This document shows positions 18,461 through 26,931 of a DNA stretch of 64,000 bases, one piece after another. The DNA is taken from positions 3,596,001 to 3,660,000 of the forward strand of contig NZ_CP178621.1 in the NCBI RefSeq assembly GCF_047302465.1, given 5' to 3'. Source of the stretch: JACMRP01 sp047302465. Its GTDB lineage: Bacteria > Bdellovibrionota > Bdellovibrionia > Bdellovibrionales > Bdellovibrionaceae. The notes beneath the pieces were generated by a model. That model worked only from the letters and a program-made list of their open reading frames with translations. It did no database searches and was not told the origin of the DNA. Both the position numbers and the translations under genes were made by a program. Each line of letters starts with the position of its first letter. Position 1 is the first letter of the stretch.

Positions 18461-21400
18461 GTGGGACGTTTCGGGGGATATAAAATACTGCTAGCTTTAG
18501 CAAGCTTCGCATTCGGTGCGACAGCATGGGCCGATTGCACAAGCCCCGCGGCTACTATTGCCAAAATTAATTACAACACCACCAAAAACACTTTTGAATA
18601 CTGTGACGGCACCAGCTGGATTGATATGAAAAAGGGCGGAAGCCCGAGTGTTGTAGCCTCTATAACCGATACAACTCCGCGAATTAGCAACCCCACAGGT
18701 GTCGCGGTTTACGGAAACTATGCCTATGTCGCAAATCCGGGGGCGGATTCCATCGCCGTTATGGATATCACCAATGTCAACTCCCCTTCTATCCTTACTC
18801 ATTTAGTAAATTCCACGCTTTTATCCAACCCTACAGATATTTTTATTTCTGGCACCTACTTGTATGTCATCAATAACAGCACTCTCGTCGTCATTGATAT
18901 CTCGTCCCCGGCTACGCCCACAATTGTTGGCTCTATAACTGATGCCACGAACCTACCTGCAGCCCAAGAGATCTTCGTCCTTTCCGGCTATGCGTATATC
19001 ACCATTACCAATGGCATTGCAGTCTTCAATGTCTCTACTCCGAGCAGCCCCACTTACACCGGGAAGCTCGTGAACTCGACGTACTTCAATGGTGCCAAAG
19101 GCGTGTACGTCGTCGGAAACTACGCTTATGTGGCCGCCGTCTACTCAGATCGGCTTACTGTCGTAAACGTCACCACAAAATCCGCACCAACTGTTCAAGG
19201 CAGCGTCCAGTCCACCTCTAATTATCTTAATGGCGCAGACGCAGTGGTTGTCTCTGGAAACTACGCCTACGTCGTCGCTTATGACGGAGACGACCTCGCC
19301 GTGATTGACATAAGCAATCCATCGAGTCCCACCATTGCCGGCGGTATCCTGGAAAACGGCAACAATTACAACGGCTGGAATAGGCCAGTTGATATTTGTA
19401 TTTCGGGCACTACAGTTTTTGTCGTCCAAAGCGGATCCGGTTATAACTATTTAACGTCGGTAGATATTTCCACGCCCACAGCGCCAGCACAAATGGCCTA
19501 CATTTCATATGGTGATGTTACCGCGTCGTACTGCGCAGAGAGCGGCGGAAAACTTATAGTCAGCGCAATGAGTACTGGCCAACTATTCGTTTCAGATAGT
19601 TCCTCTAAAAAACAAGTGACCAATGTGGTCGCTTCGACCTTTACCGACCCGGGATCTGATAGAATGCTCTCAGCCGCCGTCTCAGGTAACTATTTATATG
19701 CAGTCGCAGAAAGTCAGATCTATAACTCACCTGGCTACCTCATGGTTTACAATATCACGACACCGGCAACTCCGACCTATCTTACCAAATTGTCCAATGC
19801 TGCTTTACTAAACTGCGACGGCATCGCGGTCTCGGGATCTAATGCTTTCGTTGTCTGTGACACGAAGCTGGTGGTTTTCAATATCACCACTCCTTCAGCC
19901 CCAACCCATGTCACTACTTTTACTGATGCCACGAACTTGGCTGATGCGAAGAAAATATTTATTTCGGGGAATTACGCCTATGTCACAACGGGATCCTCTG
20001 CAAGACTTACGATAATAAACATATCAACCCCAGGTTCACCGACGGTTACGGGCACTCTTCAAGACACGACGAATCTGAACAATACCTGCTCGACGCCTTC
20101 AGGCAACTATTGCGGCGGAATTGTGGTGTCGGGAAATTATGCCTATATTTCTGCATATGCGGTAAATCGACTTAGCATCGTCAATATCAGTAACCCCGCA
20201 GCCCCTACCCTGACTGGCAGCTTGCAAGACAATACCAATCTCCAGACAGCGACCGACGTAAAAGTCGTGGGCAACTATGCGTATGTAACAGCAAATACTC
20301 CTGGGCGCCTCAGCATTGTCAATGTAACGACTCCGGCCAGCCCAACGCTTGCAGGTTCTCTGAGCGGTCTCAGCTCCGCTGAAGCCGTAGTTGTCTCAGG
20401 AAGTTATGCCTTTGTTGCCAGAGGGTATAATCCTGGGGCCGTTACCTCCGTGAATATTTCAAATCCGGCAGCTCCAACACTGTCTGGAAATTCGGCTGGA
20501 AACAGTTATATCCCTATTAATATTGTCCTAGCTGGGTCTTATGTCTTCACTGTCGATTATACGTTTGTCAGCTCTTATAACATTTCAACGCCGACAACCC
20601 CAACCTTTTCAAGTAAAACATACTATGCCGGAGCCCTTGGCAACATGTATGGTATGGATCTCTCAAGCTCTGGCAACCATGCCTACTTAGTCGGTTATTA
20701 TAATCCCATCAGTCAACGTTTCTTGACTATCATGGATATCACTAACAAAAACGCGCCGACAGTGGCTTCTACACTGACCGATAACACCAATATGAATTCG
20801 CCTAATCAAGTAGATGAATCTGGAGGGTACCTTTTTATTAGTGATAGTGGAGCAGATGCCCTCTTAATTTATAATGTGACAAACCCAGCTGCCCCCACTT
20901 ATAGCGGTAAATACCAGAATACAACATATGCTGACGGGGCCAACGACGTAGTGGTCGTCGGAAATTACGCCTACGTCACCGCCTGTAGCGCCGACCGACT
21001 ATCGATTATTGATATTACCAGTAAGACCGCCCCCACTTTGGCAGGCTCTGTTCAACACGCGACGAAGCTTGACTGTGCCAAATCCGTTTTCGTTTCAGGA
21101 AATTATGCCTACGTTGTTTCATCTACCGCAGACTCGCTCACGATTATAGATATCACGAATAAAGCTTCACCAACTATTGTCGGTGATATAACCAGTTCAA
21201 CTTTATTGAATCAACCCAGCGCCATCGCCGTTGTCGGAAATTATGCCCATATTGCTGTCGTTAATGGCGGTTACGAGTACATAGCCACTATCAATGTCAG
21301 CAATCCGGCACTGCCAACTTATGTCGCTTCGGTACAAAATGACTATGCTTCAGGCGACCTCGATGTTGTAGATAGCAACTCCATGATTTTTCAGTCCGGT

Positions 21401-22723
21401 AATACCACAGTGCAATTCGACATTTCAAATCCGGCATCTGTAGTAGCTTCCCATAAGGTGAGTGCAGCAACCTATTGCGGAGCTACAAGTGGGTCCAGCA
21501 TTGGCCAAGGAGCTATTACTGGCAACTATTACGTCGGTTACATGGATGGCGATCAAAAGCTTTGTATTTACAAAATGGCCGTCGGCCCCGGTGCGACAAG
21601 TGCAAAATCTTTTGCTGATGGTCTTCGTATCGGCGATGGTGGCGAAATTGAAATCAGTGGTAACTATGCATTTATCTCCAACGACACGAGATATATCTCG
21701 GCTATCAATATTTCAAATCCACTAGCACCGACATTAGCGGGAAGCTTGTACATTCCCGGTTTAATTGCGCCGCGCGGGCTGAAAATCATCGGAAATTATT
21801 TGTACGTCACTGCCAATGGTGACTCGGTGTTTGCCATTGTCGACATCTCGAACCCGGCATCTTTATCATTAGTTTCACTTACTGATCTCCTTTGGGGAGA
21901 CTACACGGATATCTATGTGGATGCCGGATACGCTTACGTTCTATCACGATATATAGATGCCATTACCATCGTCGATGTATCAACTCCGAGCGCACCAACC
22001 CAAGTATCAATGACGTATTTCTCAGGTGTCGCTGACGGCCCGATGGATATTTTTGTATCAGGAAACTACGCATATGTTGCTAGTGATATGAACAACTCCC
22101 TCACAATCATAAATGTGAGCAACAAGGCATCACCCACGCAAGTATCAAATTTAGTAGACGCCACCAATCTTTCATTCGCGGCCTCGGTCACAGTCTCTGG
22201 CAACTATGCTTATGTCGGAGCTGGCACAAAAATGACTATTGTCAATGTCGCTACTCCAGCATCACCAAGTGTCGTCGGCTCTGTATCGTTAGGCTTCACC
22301 GTGAGTGAAGTCGATGTCTCTGGGACTACAGCCTATGTCTCAACCACTTTAGGAATGTATATAGTGGATGTCAGCAATCCGGCCGCACCGGCGATCATTG
22401 GCAGTACCGGTTTTATTTCAAAAGACGTGGCTAAATCGGGTTCGTATGCATTCTCGAAAGGCGCGAACGTCGTCCATGTCATCGAGAATGCACCTGAAAT
22501 TAACGATGGTTCGTGCACCGTTGCCGGCCAAATGGACTACAACGCCACAAACAATGTTTTAAGATTCTGCAATGGTTCTTTATGGAAAGCGATGGGCACT
22601 GTGCCCGGCGCCGGAGGCTCTGGTTGTACCACGCCTACGGCTGCCAAGGGTGCATTAGACTTCTATTCGACGACCAACCGGTACCGCTATTGTGACGGCA
22701 CCAACTGGATTACTGTGGATTAA
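18461..22723 (+). CDS. LVIVD-repeat surface protein with CDGTxW end motifs
   Basis: The protein has 1420 residues from GTG 18461, only 7 nt after the fibre stop, so the two are very probably co-transcribed. A signal peptide ends in ATAWA. About 25 repeats of roughly 45-50 residues follow, each with a SGNYAYV strand and a VNISNPAAPT strand, the LVIVD pattern expected to fold into beta-propeller blades. The N-terminus (CTSPAATIAKINYNTT...YCDGTSW) and two copies at the C-terminus (...FCNGSLW, ...YCDGTNW) share a Cys-YN-CDGxxW module that brackets the repeats. Export and surface location are inferred. The operon position suggests a partner or decoration of the fibre. The 3' end overlaps the convergent gene by 14 bp. 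Confidence 0.85.
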   Translation: MGRFGGYKILLALASFAFGATAWADCTSPAATIAKINYNTTKNTFEYCDGTSWIDMKKGGSPSVVASITDTTPRISNPTGVAVYGNYAYVANPGADSIAVMDITNVNSPSILTHLVNSTLLSNPTDIFISGTYLYVINNSTLVVIDISSPATPTIVGSITDATNLPAAQEIFVLSGYAYITITNGIAVFNVSTPSSPTYTGKLVNSTYFNGAKGVYVVGNYAYVAAVYSDRLTVVNVTTKSAPTVQGSVQSTSNYLNGADAVVVSGNYAYVVAYDGDDLAVIDISNPSSPTIAGGILENGNNYNGWNRPVDICISGTTVFVVQSGSGYNYLTSVDISTPTAPAQMAYISYGDVTASYCAESGGKLIVSAMSTGQLFVSDSSSKKQVTNVVASTFTDPGSDRMLSAAVSGNYLYAVAESQIYNSPGYLMVYNITTPATPTYLTKLSNAALLNCDGIAVSGSNAFVVCDTKLVVFNITTPSAPTHVTTFTDATNLADAKKIFISGNYAYVTTGSSARLTIINISTPGSPTVTGTLQDTTNLNNTCSTPSGNYCGGIVVSGNYAYISAYAVNRLSIVNISNPAAPTLTGSLQDNTNLQTATDVKVVGNYAYVTANTPGRLSIVNVTTPASPTLAGSLSGLSSAEAVVVSGSYAFVARGYNPGAVTSVNISNPAAPTLSGNSAGNSYIPINIVLAGSYVFTVDYTFVSSYNISTPTTPTFSSKTYYAGALGNMYGMDLSSSGNHAYLVGYYNPISQRFLTIMDITNKNAPTVASTLTDNTNMNSPNQVDESGGYLFISDSGADALLIYNVTNPAAPTYSGKYQNTTYADGANDVVVVGNYAYVTACSADRLSIIDITSKTAPTLAGSVQHATKLDCAKSVFVSGNYAYVVSSTADSLTIIDITNKASPTIVGDITSSTLLNQPSAIAVVGNYAHIAVVNGGYEYIATINVSNPALPTYVASVQNDYASGDLDVVDSNSMIFQSGNTTVQFDISNPASVVASHKVSAATYCGATSGSSIGQGAITGNYYVGYMDGDQKLCIYKMAVGPGATSAKSFADGLRIGDGGEIEISGNYAFISNDTRYISAINISNPLAPTLAGSLYIPGLIAPRGLKIIGNYLYVTANGDSVFAIVDISNPASLSLVSLTDLLWGDYTDIYVDAGYAYVLSRYIDAITIVDVSTPSAPTQVSMTYFSGVADGPMDIFVSGNYAYVASDMNNSLTIINVSNKASPTQVSNLVDATNLSFAASVTVSGNYAYVGAGTKMTIVNVATPASPSVVGSVSLGFTVSEVDVSGTTAYVSTTLGMYIVDVSNPAAPAIIGSTGFISKDVAKSGSYAFSKGANVVHVIENAPEINDGSCTVAGQMDYNATNNVLRFCNGSLWKAMGTVPGAGGSGCTTPTAAKGALDFYSTTNRYRYCDGTNWITVD

Positions 22724-23372
22724 CTGGGTTTACCTTCAAGCCAACAGCTTCGACTTTCTTTTGATACTCTTCCAAAGTCGAATCCATAAACTTAGCAGAG
22801 AATAAGAACGCCGTAAAATAACGTACACTCACTGAGGTTTGGAACTTAAAAGGATCGGCTTGAAGCCCTTCGCGATAGACGAATTCGTGAATGTAAAGTG
22901 CCGCTTGTGTCTGTGGATCCAATTTATTGAAAATAGTCCGGTTGAAGTAGTACTTTTTTCCATCCGCATCTGGAGTGCGTAGCTGCCATACCACCTGCTC
23001 TAGGTTACAGTTCTGAGGAACCCAACGCACGCCCTCGTCACGAATATCGTAAAGAGGATAAAAAACATAACGAACTTCAGCGTACAAAGAATCGGCGAAG
23101 CGCTGATAAAGGTCGGCCCTGATGGGATCGTACTTTCTCAGGTTTTGAATAACTTCCTGAACAAGCTCAATCGGCTTATCCCAAGCGACAGAATAACGCG
23201 GTTCATATCCATAAAGACGTCTGCCTTCATAAAGGTCAAAAAGTTCATAGTTAATATTGCCACGGTTATTTGTGCAAGCAACTACGTCACCGCCGTTGCT
23301 TTTAGTATCTCCGTCAAATGCCATTGAAACGAAAGGAAATAACAGACTTACCAGGATCAAAACGAACTTCAT
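22710..23372 (-). CDS. Secreted protein of the YIHE..Y family, coupled to a TIGR02147 regulator
   Basis: The protein has 220 residues and a signal peptide ending VSMA. It shares with the protein at 2626-3663 the blocks SNGGDVV, LFDLYEG, LDPQTQAALYIHEFVYRE and SVRYFTAFLFS. The IHE-x2-Y segment resembles a peptidase helix, but a second His ligand is missing and activity is unproven. Its ATG overlaps the stop of the upstream regulator as ATGA (23369-23372), and a GAGGGGGG site lies inside the regulator's end. The two are thus translationally coupled. Confidence 0.75.
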   Translation of the reverse strand: MKFVLILVSLLFPFVSMAFDGDTKSNGGDVVACTNNRGNINYELFDLYEGRRLYGYEPRYSVAWDKPIELVQEVIQNLRKYDPIRADLYQRFADSLYAEVRYVFYPLYDIRDEGVRWVPQNCNLEQVVWQLRTPDADGKKYYFNRTIFNKLDPQTQAALYIHEFVYREGLQADPFKFQTSVSVRYFTAFLFSAKFMDSTLEEYQKKVEAVGLKVNPVNPQ

Positions 23373-24139
23373 AAAAGGCCCCCCTCTTGAATTTCAGTCA
23401 CTGGAAATAATTGGACATTAAGATTATAAACTTCCGTCTGATGACCGCTTTCCAATAAGCGCATCATTTGCTGCTGAAATTCTACGATGAGTTTTTTGGC
23501 TTCGCTAAAATTACTGATATCTACCGCCATCGTCGCTGAAGAAAAGTCACGCACCTTTGGCGACACTTTTCCAAGAACATCCAATGCTTTCAAGATATCT
23601 TGGCGATGACACTCTTGTACTGCTTTACTAGGAATATCATAAGGCGTGCCGACGCTGTCGTTAGCGCGCTCAAGCCCCAATGGTCCCTGCTGAAGAAGGC
23701 CTAGACTCAACATACTTTGAACACAAACTCGAGCTCGCTCTACCGAGATGCCAAGACGCTGTGCGATCCACTCTTCCGAAGATTCAAAATCGATCGTATT
23801 CAGAAGGCTTAAGATCGCATAGTTTTCCCATGCAGAGATTTGACTGATTTCAGAGTCCGTCAAAACACGAGGCACGACACGTTTGCGAGAAGGCACAGAA
23901 ACCAAAGACAGAAGCTTAATGCGGTCTTCTTTATTTAGGCGCAAACCTTTTGCGATTTTTTGAGCGTAGTTTTGACTCAACGGTCTTTTGCCGTTCGTAA
24001 GATCTGCCATGCGTCCGGCAGAAATACCCACCTTCATGCTAATGGAACGAAGACTCATGCGGCTGTTCCGACTTTGAATCTCGGCAATTTTATCTTTTAG
24101 AAATCTAACTAGTTCAGAGTTTTGGTCGTGCTCAGTCAT
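23369..24139 (-). CDS. TIGR02147/DUF4423-type transcriptional regulator
   Basis: The protein has 256 residues. ATG 24139 (MTEHDQNSELVRFLK) has AGGTG 5 nt upstream and is preferred over a TTG at 24175. An N-terminal helix-turn-helix (LRSISMKVGISAGRMADLTNGKR) is followed by the C-terminal winged-helix-like region of the TIGR02147 family (SAWENYAILSLLNT, EEWIAQRLGIS, LGLLQ). This family is typical of Bdellovibrio and Fibrobacter. It is coupled to the secreted protein downstream, and palindromes overlap its promoter, so autoregulation is likely. Confidence 0.8.
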   Translation of the reverse strand: MTEHDQNSELVRFLKDKIAEIQSRNSRMSLRSISMKVGISAGRMADLTNGKRPLSQNYAQKIAKGLRLNKEDRIKLLSLVSVPSRKRVVPRVLTDSEISQISAWENYAILSLLNTIDFESSEEWIAQRLGISVERARVCVQSMLSLGLLQQGPLGLERANDSVGTPYDIPSKAVQECHRQDILKALDVLGKVSPKVRDFSSATMAVDISNFSEAKKLIVEFQQQMMRLLESGHQTEVYNLNVQLFPVTEIQEGGLL

Positions 24140-24190
24140 GACCACACCTATTGACCAAAGCTTGACAAGTTTCAACGTAAAATTCCACGA

Positions 24191-24238
24191 AGGGTATAAA
24201 CCCTATAAAATTTGTTCCAATTCACTAAGGTATGGAAC
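24191..24238 (-). promoter_or_regulatory. Promoter with two palindromes upstream of the TIGR02147 regulator
   Basis: Read on the minus strand, TTGGAA (24215-24220), a 16-nt spacer and TATACC (24193-24198) form a fair sigma70-like pair. GTTCCA/TGGAAC (24214-24219 and 24233-24238, 13-nt spacer) overlaps the -35, and AGGGT/ACCCT (24191-24204, 4-nt spacer) overlaps the -10. These are plausible operator half-sites for the gene's own product. Confidence 0.4.
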
Positions 24239-24263
24239 GCAAATCTAAAGGTTTCTTCATGTT

Positions 24264-24297
24264 CTTAAAACAAAAAGCCAACCTCTCGGTTGGCTTT
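24264..24297 (-). terminator. Rho-independent terminator of the coiled-coil gene
   Basis: A perfect 10-bp stem, AAAGCCAACC / GGTTGGCTTT (24274-24297), with a 4-nt loop is followed on the minus strand by a T-rich tail (TTTTTGTTTT counting the stem end). It lies 27 nt after the stop at 24324. Confidence 0.85.
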
Positions 24298-24323
24298 AGA
24301 GCTAATTCTAATAGGCGCAAGGC

Positions 24324-24875
24324 TTATTTAGCTTCGAGAGTACCCTGAAGCACAACGACACCACTCATATCTTTTACTCTAACAGGCGTGCCTGCGGCCA
24401 AATCTTTTGGGACCCCAGTTGGCCACGTAGCTTCGTCAAATTCAATTTCCTGAGCGGCAACTTCATCACCGACTAATTCCAAGGTCGTAACTAGAATTTC
24501 GGCGTTGTTGATTACAACGTAAATACTCAGCTTCGTGCCATCAGCAAAGCCTTCCGCTTCGGCTTTCAAACGGAGTCTATCTGCTTTCTTTCTATATTTG
24601 AGAGACACTTCTGGTTCAGAGATATCAACGTCGACTTCTTCTTCATCATCTGCTGGCTCTTCGACTTTTAGCTTTGCAATCAAGTCAATGCGGTCCGCTT
24701 TCTTAGCTAGCTTCTCCGCATCCTTTTCTGCTTTCTTGGCGGCCTTCTCCGCGTCCTTGGCAATTTTCTCTGCTTCTTTTGCAGGGTCCTGAACACCATT
24801 CTTACCATGAGACTCTTGTCCATTCATAAGAACCAAGGCAAAAACAAACGCAAAAATATAAGCTGATAAGCGCAT
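24324..24875 (-). CDS. Secreted Lys/Ala/Glu coiled-coil protein
   Basis: The protein has 183 residues with a signal peptide of about 24 residues. Residues ~30-60 contain about four AEKxAKx heptads (AEKIAKD, AEKAAKK, AEKDAEK, LAKKADR), which predict a short charged coiled coil. A C-terminal beta-rich domain (LSIYVVINNAEILV, VRVKDMSGVVVLQGTL) follows. It has its own terminator. No family is recognised; a periplasmic structural role is only a guess. Confidence 0.7.
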   Translation of the reverse strand: MRLSAYIFAFVFALVLMNGQESHGKNGVQDPAKEAEKIAKDAEKAAKKAEKDAEKLAKKADRIDLIAKLKVEEPADDEEEVDVDISEPEVSLKYRKKADRLRLKAEAEGFADGTKLSIYVVINNAEILVTTLELVGDEVAAQEIEFDEATWPTGVPKDLAAGTPVRVKDMSGVVVLQGTLEAK

Positions 24876-25287
24876 CTTATTCCCCTTTTTAAATTTCTAT
24901 TTGTATGAAGAGTAGTGCAAAGGCAGCGCCACATGGACCACTTGAGTTATTTAAGGTACTTAGACTGTCTAAAAAAAATTTGAAGCGTTCAGTCCATGAA
25001 CACCTCAGGTGCATATTTGCTGTAAGCACTCGCAAACATTGCATAATTCGAATATCAAAATCCCTTTTCACCCGTCAATTAAATGATCACATATTTTTGA
25101 ACTCAGGTTATTAATACATTGTTTATGAGTCCATAAATAGTCGATTTACATGTGTAATATCATTATGAAACGATCACTAAATTAGTGATTTATATATCAA
25201 AAAATCCTGAGGACAAAAACGCAAAAGCATTTCCATCATCTCGAGATAGAAATGCCAAACGACGATACGAATGTGATTGGAGTTTAA
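24876..25287. other. AT-rich intergenic region
   Basis: This 412-bp stretch is clearly AT-richer than its neighbours. Short open frames here (for example 24905-25114 +) lack ribosome-binding sites and codon character. It should hold the promoter of the coiled-coil gene and the 3' end of the Gly-rich gene, but I see no clear terminator or promoter. Confidence 0.5.
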
Positions 25288-26775
25288 TTAATAACCCAGA
25301 AGAGAGGACTTGTTGTCGCGATAACGATCACGAACTTTTTCCCAGTTCGATTTTCCGCCCTGAGAAGTGACTTCCTTCGGAGAGCCCGCTTGCCCCGCAA
25401 GGCCGTTGGCCGCAGGGTCTTTCGCGCCTCCAGGCAAGTACTGACGAAGGCTAGGATCGGCATAGTCGCCACCGCCCCAAGAGCCGCCGCCTCCACCACC
25501 ACCCTCGCCACCGAGGATGTTTGTATTCAGTCCACTTTTGTTCGCAGCCTGGCCTTTATCAGGGGCGCCGCCAAAGCCGCCACCACTGCCGCCAAGGCCT
25601 CCGCCGCCGCCCATAGGGCCGCCTGGCGAAGAAGAGCCCCCGCCGCCGTCAGTGCCTTTGCTGGAAAGGTCCATACCACCGGCATCACCGCCAAGGTTCA
25701 CCTTGTCGCCGCCCGCAGTTGGAATATAACCACTTGTGCTGGCGTCTCTCAAAGAATCGGCGCTTTTTGCAGCCAACGCATTATCAAGGCCGCCGTCACA
25801 GCCAGCAGTACGAGGAGCATCTTGGCAAATACATGTCATATTGTTTTGCTTGTTCGCCGGAATAGTACAATCAACAGGAGTTGCCGCTGTCGTCGCCGCA
25901 ACGTCAGTTTCCTCTTCACACTTATTCGCTTCGCCCATCGACTTCACGATACCGATGATACCCAACGCAGATGTCGCTAGCTGAACCGCATAGCTTTCAC
26001 AAGTCTTCAATTTCTGCGCGACGGCTTTAAAGTCACCTGTTGCGTTAAGCTCGCGATCAAAATAGTACTTCGAATAGCTATCAGAGTTTGCCTTCATCTC
26101 TTGTGCGCCGGTGTCGTACTTTGCAGCCATCTGAGGCTGAGGGGGCGTCATTGTTTTATACTTCGTCGAAACAGCATTTGCTTTTGTCACAAAGTTTGTT
26201 TCAAGAACCTTCATGTTTGCTTTTGCTGATTTAACGGCTCTTACGGCAGCACTACAAGATGCAGAACACATACCCTTCCAGGATCCGCACTGAGCTTGAT
26301 AAAGCCCCAAGGCCGTGTTTCCTAAGCTCATAAGCTTTCCAAATTTATTGCAAGAATCCATCATCCCGCTCACACCCGCCATCAGCGTTTGAGTAACCAT
26401 CACATATTTTTGTACATCGGGATTTCGGGCCTCGATACAAAATGTATTGGCACGATCTTCTTTGGTGCGACATGCCGCTTGGGCTTCAGAATAAGTAGCC
26501 AGGTCTTTTCGAACTTTCCCATAGTCTGCAGAGACATTGACCTCGTCATATTTAGCCATGGATGTTTCCATCGCCTTGAGACCCTCAACAGCTTCCGAGG
26601 GTTTATACCCTTCTGCTACCAACGGCGGAGCCATTGCAGCAACATCCGCAGGGTCTGCCTGGGTGCTTTTGTCGACGACAGGAACAGCACTATTGGCAAT
26701 GGCATCAGACTCGAGGCCGATTACCGCGGTTACAAATAGAAATGAAGCAACTACTAACAAATTATGACGATTCAC
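25288..26775 (-). CDS. Secreted Gly-rich protein
   Basis: The protein has 495 residues from GTG 26775, with GGGGA 7 nt upstream and a signal peptide of about 28 residues. Residues ~45-310 are helical and contain about ten cysteines (SCNKFG, QCGSWKGMCSASC, TCESYA). A Cys-rich linker (DCTIP...CICQD...GCDGG) leads to a long Gly/Ser-rich region (GGGGSSSPGGPMGGGGG and similar) and a basic end. The extreme Gly bias makes the opposite strand open too, but the signal peptide and start support this strand. Function is unknown. Confidence 0.7.
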   Translation of the reverse strand: MNRHNLLVVASFLFVTAVIGLESDAIANSAVPVVDKSTQADPADVAAMAPPLVAEGYKPSEAVEGLKAMETSMAKYDEVNVSADYGKVRKDLATYSEAQAACRTKEDRANTFCIEARNPDVQKYVMVTQTLMAGVSGMMDSCNKFGKLMSLGNTALGLYQAQCGSWKGMCSASCSAAVRAVKSAKANMKVLETNFVTKANAVSTKYKTMTPPQPQMAAKYDTGAQEMKANSDSYSKYYFDRELNATGDFKAVAQKLKTCESYAVQLATSALGIIGIVKSMGEANKCEEETDVAATTAATPVDCTIPANKQNNMTCICQDAPRTAGCDGGLDNALAAKSADSLRDASTSGYIPTAGGDKVNLGGDAGGMDLSSKGTDGGGGSSSPGGPMGGGGGLGGSGGGFGGAPDKGQAANKSGLNTNILGGEGGGGGGGSWGGGDYADPSLRQYLPGGAKDPAANGLAGQAGSPKEVTSQGGKSNWEKVRDRYRDNKSSLLGY

Positions 26776-26870
26776 AGTTCATCCCCAGTAATTAAAGTAT
26801 CGGACAATAGTCCAAGGGGCTGTAGTCAAAATAAATTTCCAGAATAGAAATTCTCAATCTGAGACACCGC

Positions 26871-26907
26871 CAAAAATAAAAAAGGCAGCCTTTGAGGGGC
26901 TGCCTTT
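26871..26907 (-). terminator. Rho-independent terminator of the His-tailed VWA gene
   Basis: A perfect 10-bp stem, AAAGGCAGCC / GGCTGCCTTT (26881-26907), with a 7-nt loop is followed on the minus strand by a T-rich tail (TTTTTTATTTTT). It is 25 nt beyond the stop at 26932. Confidence 0.88.
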
Positions 26908-26931
26908 TCTGCAGGATCGTTCCTTAATTAT

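Noticed and set aside
24905..25114. Plus-strand 69-codon frame in the AT-rich gap
   Set aside because: No ribosome-binding site, no codon bias and no recognisable motif.
25390..25980. Plus-strand frames opposite the Gly-rich gene
   Set aside because: GC-rich Gly codons keep the opposite strand open; the minus frame has the signal peptide and start site.
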